NCBI RefSeq assembly: GCF_002838835.1
Contig: NZ_NHPP01000002.1
Location: 248,001 to 312,000, forward strand
Reading direction: 5' to 3'
From: Siphonobacter sp. SORGH_AS_0500
GTDB lineage: Bacteria > Bacteroidota > Bacteroidia > Cytophagales > Spirosomataceae
Length of the DNA: 64,000 nucleotides
Shown piece by piece: positions 63,191 through 64,000 of the stretch. Position 1 is the first letter of the stretch. Each line of letters begins with the position of its first letter. A program made the position numbers and the translations under genes. Under the pieces are notes generated by a model, which searched no databases, was not told the DNA's origin, and saw only the letters and a program-made list of their open reading frames with translations.

Positions 63191-64000
63191 ATGCGAATTA
63201 TATTTTTAGGAACGCCTGAATTTGCGGTAGAAAGCCTACGGGTCTTAGTCGAAAATCAGTGCAATGTCGTAGCCGTAGTAACGGCTCCCGACAAACCCGC
63301 TGGACGCGGACAGCAGCTTCAGCAGTCGCCCGTAAAGCAATATGCGGTTTCTGCTGGAATCCCAGTATTGCAGCCTGAAAAACTGAAAAATCCTGAATTT
63401 CTGGAAGAACTGAAAAGTTACCAGGCTGACTTACAGGTAATTGTTGCTTTTCGGATGTTGCCGGAAGTGGTCTGGAACATGCCACGGCTGGGAACGTTCA
63501 ATTTACACGCTTCTTTATTACCACAGTACCGGGGAGCTGCTCCAATTAACTGGGCCATTATGAATGGTGAAACGGAAACAGGAGTAACCACGTTTTTTCT
63601 GCAACACGAGATTGATACCGGTCCACTGATTTTTCAGGAAAAAGAGCCGATTTCGTACAATGATACCGTCGGTGAAGTGTATGAACGTTTAATGAATTTG
63701 GGCGGAACGCTGGTGTTAAAGACCGTGCGGGCTATTGAATCAGGCGAGTATCCTCAAATTCCGCAGTCGGAGACAGAAGAAATCAAAATGGCTCCCAAGA
63801 TTTTCCGGGAAACCTGTGAAATTCAATGGAATAAACCATCCGAACAAGTACGTAACCACATTCGGGGATTATCGCCTTACCCTGCCGCCTGGACGACTTT
63901 ACTCGGAAAAACCTGCAAAATTTACCGGGCTTCGGTCGCGGAAGTAAACGAAATTGCCGAACCGGGAACGTACCGTACCGATCACAAAACCTATTTGCAG
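63191..64000 (+). CDS. fmt: Methionyl-tRNA formyltransferase, 3' end outside the window
   Basis: First 270 residues; the frame runs off the window end. Formylates Met-tRNAi. MRIIFLGTPEFAVESLRVL, PDKPAGRGQQLQQSPVKQYA, the catalytic Asn-His in FNLHASLLPQYRGAAPINWA, and the Asp in EIDTGPLIFQEK are all present, followed by the start of the C-terminal OB-like domain (PSEQVRNHIRGLSPYPAAWT). Partner enzyme def is elsewhere in the window (41832). Confidence 0.97.
   Translation, partial: MRIIFLGTPEFAVESLRVLVENQCNVVAVVTAPDKPAGRGQQLQQSPVKQYAVSAGIPVLQPEKLKNPEFLEELKSYQADLQVIVAFRMLPEVVWNMPRLGTFNLHASLLPQYRGAAPINWAIMNGETETGVTTFFLQHEIDTGPLIFQEKEPISYNDTVGEVYERLMNLGGTLVLKTVRAIESGEYPQIPQSETEEIKMAPKIFRETCEIQWNKPSEQVRNHIRGLSPYPAAWTTLLGKTCKIYRASVAEVNEIAEPGTYRTDHKTYLQ

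Overview
The window is chromosomal DNA from a member of the Bacteroidota, most likely order Cytophagales (Spirosomaceae or a relative). The signs are a SusC/SusD outer-membrane pair, a CzcA-type metal pump fused to a TolC-like factor, DUF3078 and DUF1207 envelope proteins, start codons without a clear Shine-Dalgarno sequence, and several promoters with the Bacteroidota -7 box TAnnTTTG (best case TTTG-N20-TATATTTG before rplM). I saw no rRNA, tRNA, CRISPR array, phage or intact insertion sequence, but I could not run covariance models. The species is not identified.

Layout. Positions 1-6.7 kb hold the most unusual locus: an Hsp70/actin-fold ATPase cut by the window edge, an inner-membrane linker protein with a coiled coil, a MotA/TolQ-like stator protein with a long coiled-coil tail, a MotB/OmpA-like partner with the proton-path aspartate, and a tiny lipoprotein. 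An AT-rich DUF433/DUF5615 toxin-antitoxin pair (toxin frameshifted) sits between the two stator genes. 6.7-10 kb: ispE, a lone haem-copper oxidase subunit III homologue, a GNAT acetyltransferase and an Old Yellow Enzyme. 10-16 kb: a structured gene-free stretch, then SusC/SusD. 16-18.5 kb: a frameshifted Gfo/Idh/MocA dehydrogenase, a DUF952 gene with a GGTTTTG tandem repeat upstream, and a cluster of palindromic repeats. 18.5-27 kb: a fused trehalose-6-phosphate synthase/phosphatase and a three-gene metal-efflux operon. 27-31 kb: three paralogous lipoproteins and a TPR protein.

31-45 kb: M16 peptidase, gmhA, a sugar-acid dehydratase of the IlvD/Edd family, an AsmA-like protein, plsY, an M20 dipeptidase, a DUF1207 barrel, an OmpA/PD40 protein overlapping def, an amidohydrolase with a missing metal motif, and a PfkB kinase. 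45-52 kb: a cytochrome c, murQ, an outer-membrane protein, uvrA and a family 2 glycosyltransferase. 52-55 kb: the rplM-rpsI-rpsB-tsf translation operon. 55-64 kb: DUF3078 protein, two mscL genes, murD, a secreted protein, a 1.1 kb gene-free stretch with a MITE-like element, a secreted sugar isomerase-like protein, HIT and YciI-like genes, greA and the start of fmt.

Most of the window is ordinary housekeeping and envelope biology. The accessory content is the left-end ATPase/stator locus, its inserted toxin-antitoxin pair, and several families of dispersed palindromes (GCTGCCAGC, GACGCGA, TGGCTGGTG types) in the spaces between genes. Two genes carry apparent one-base deletions in short A/T runs, so assembly error must be considered for both.
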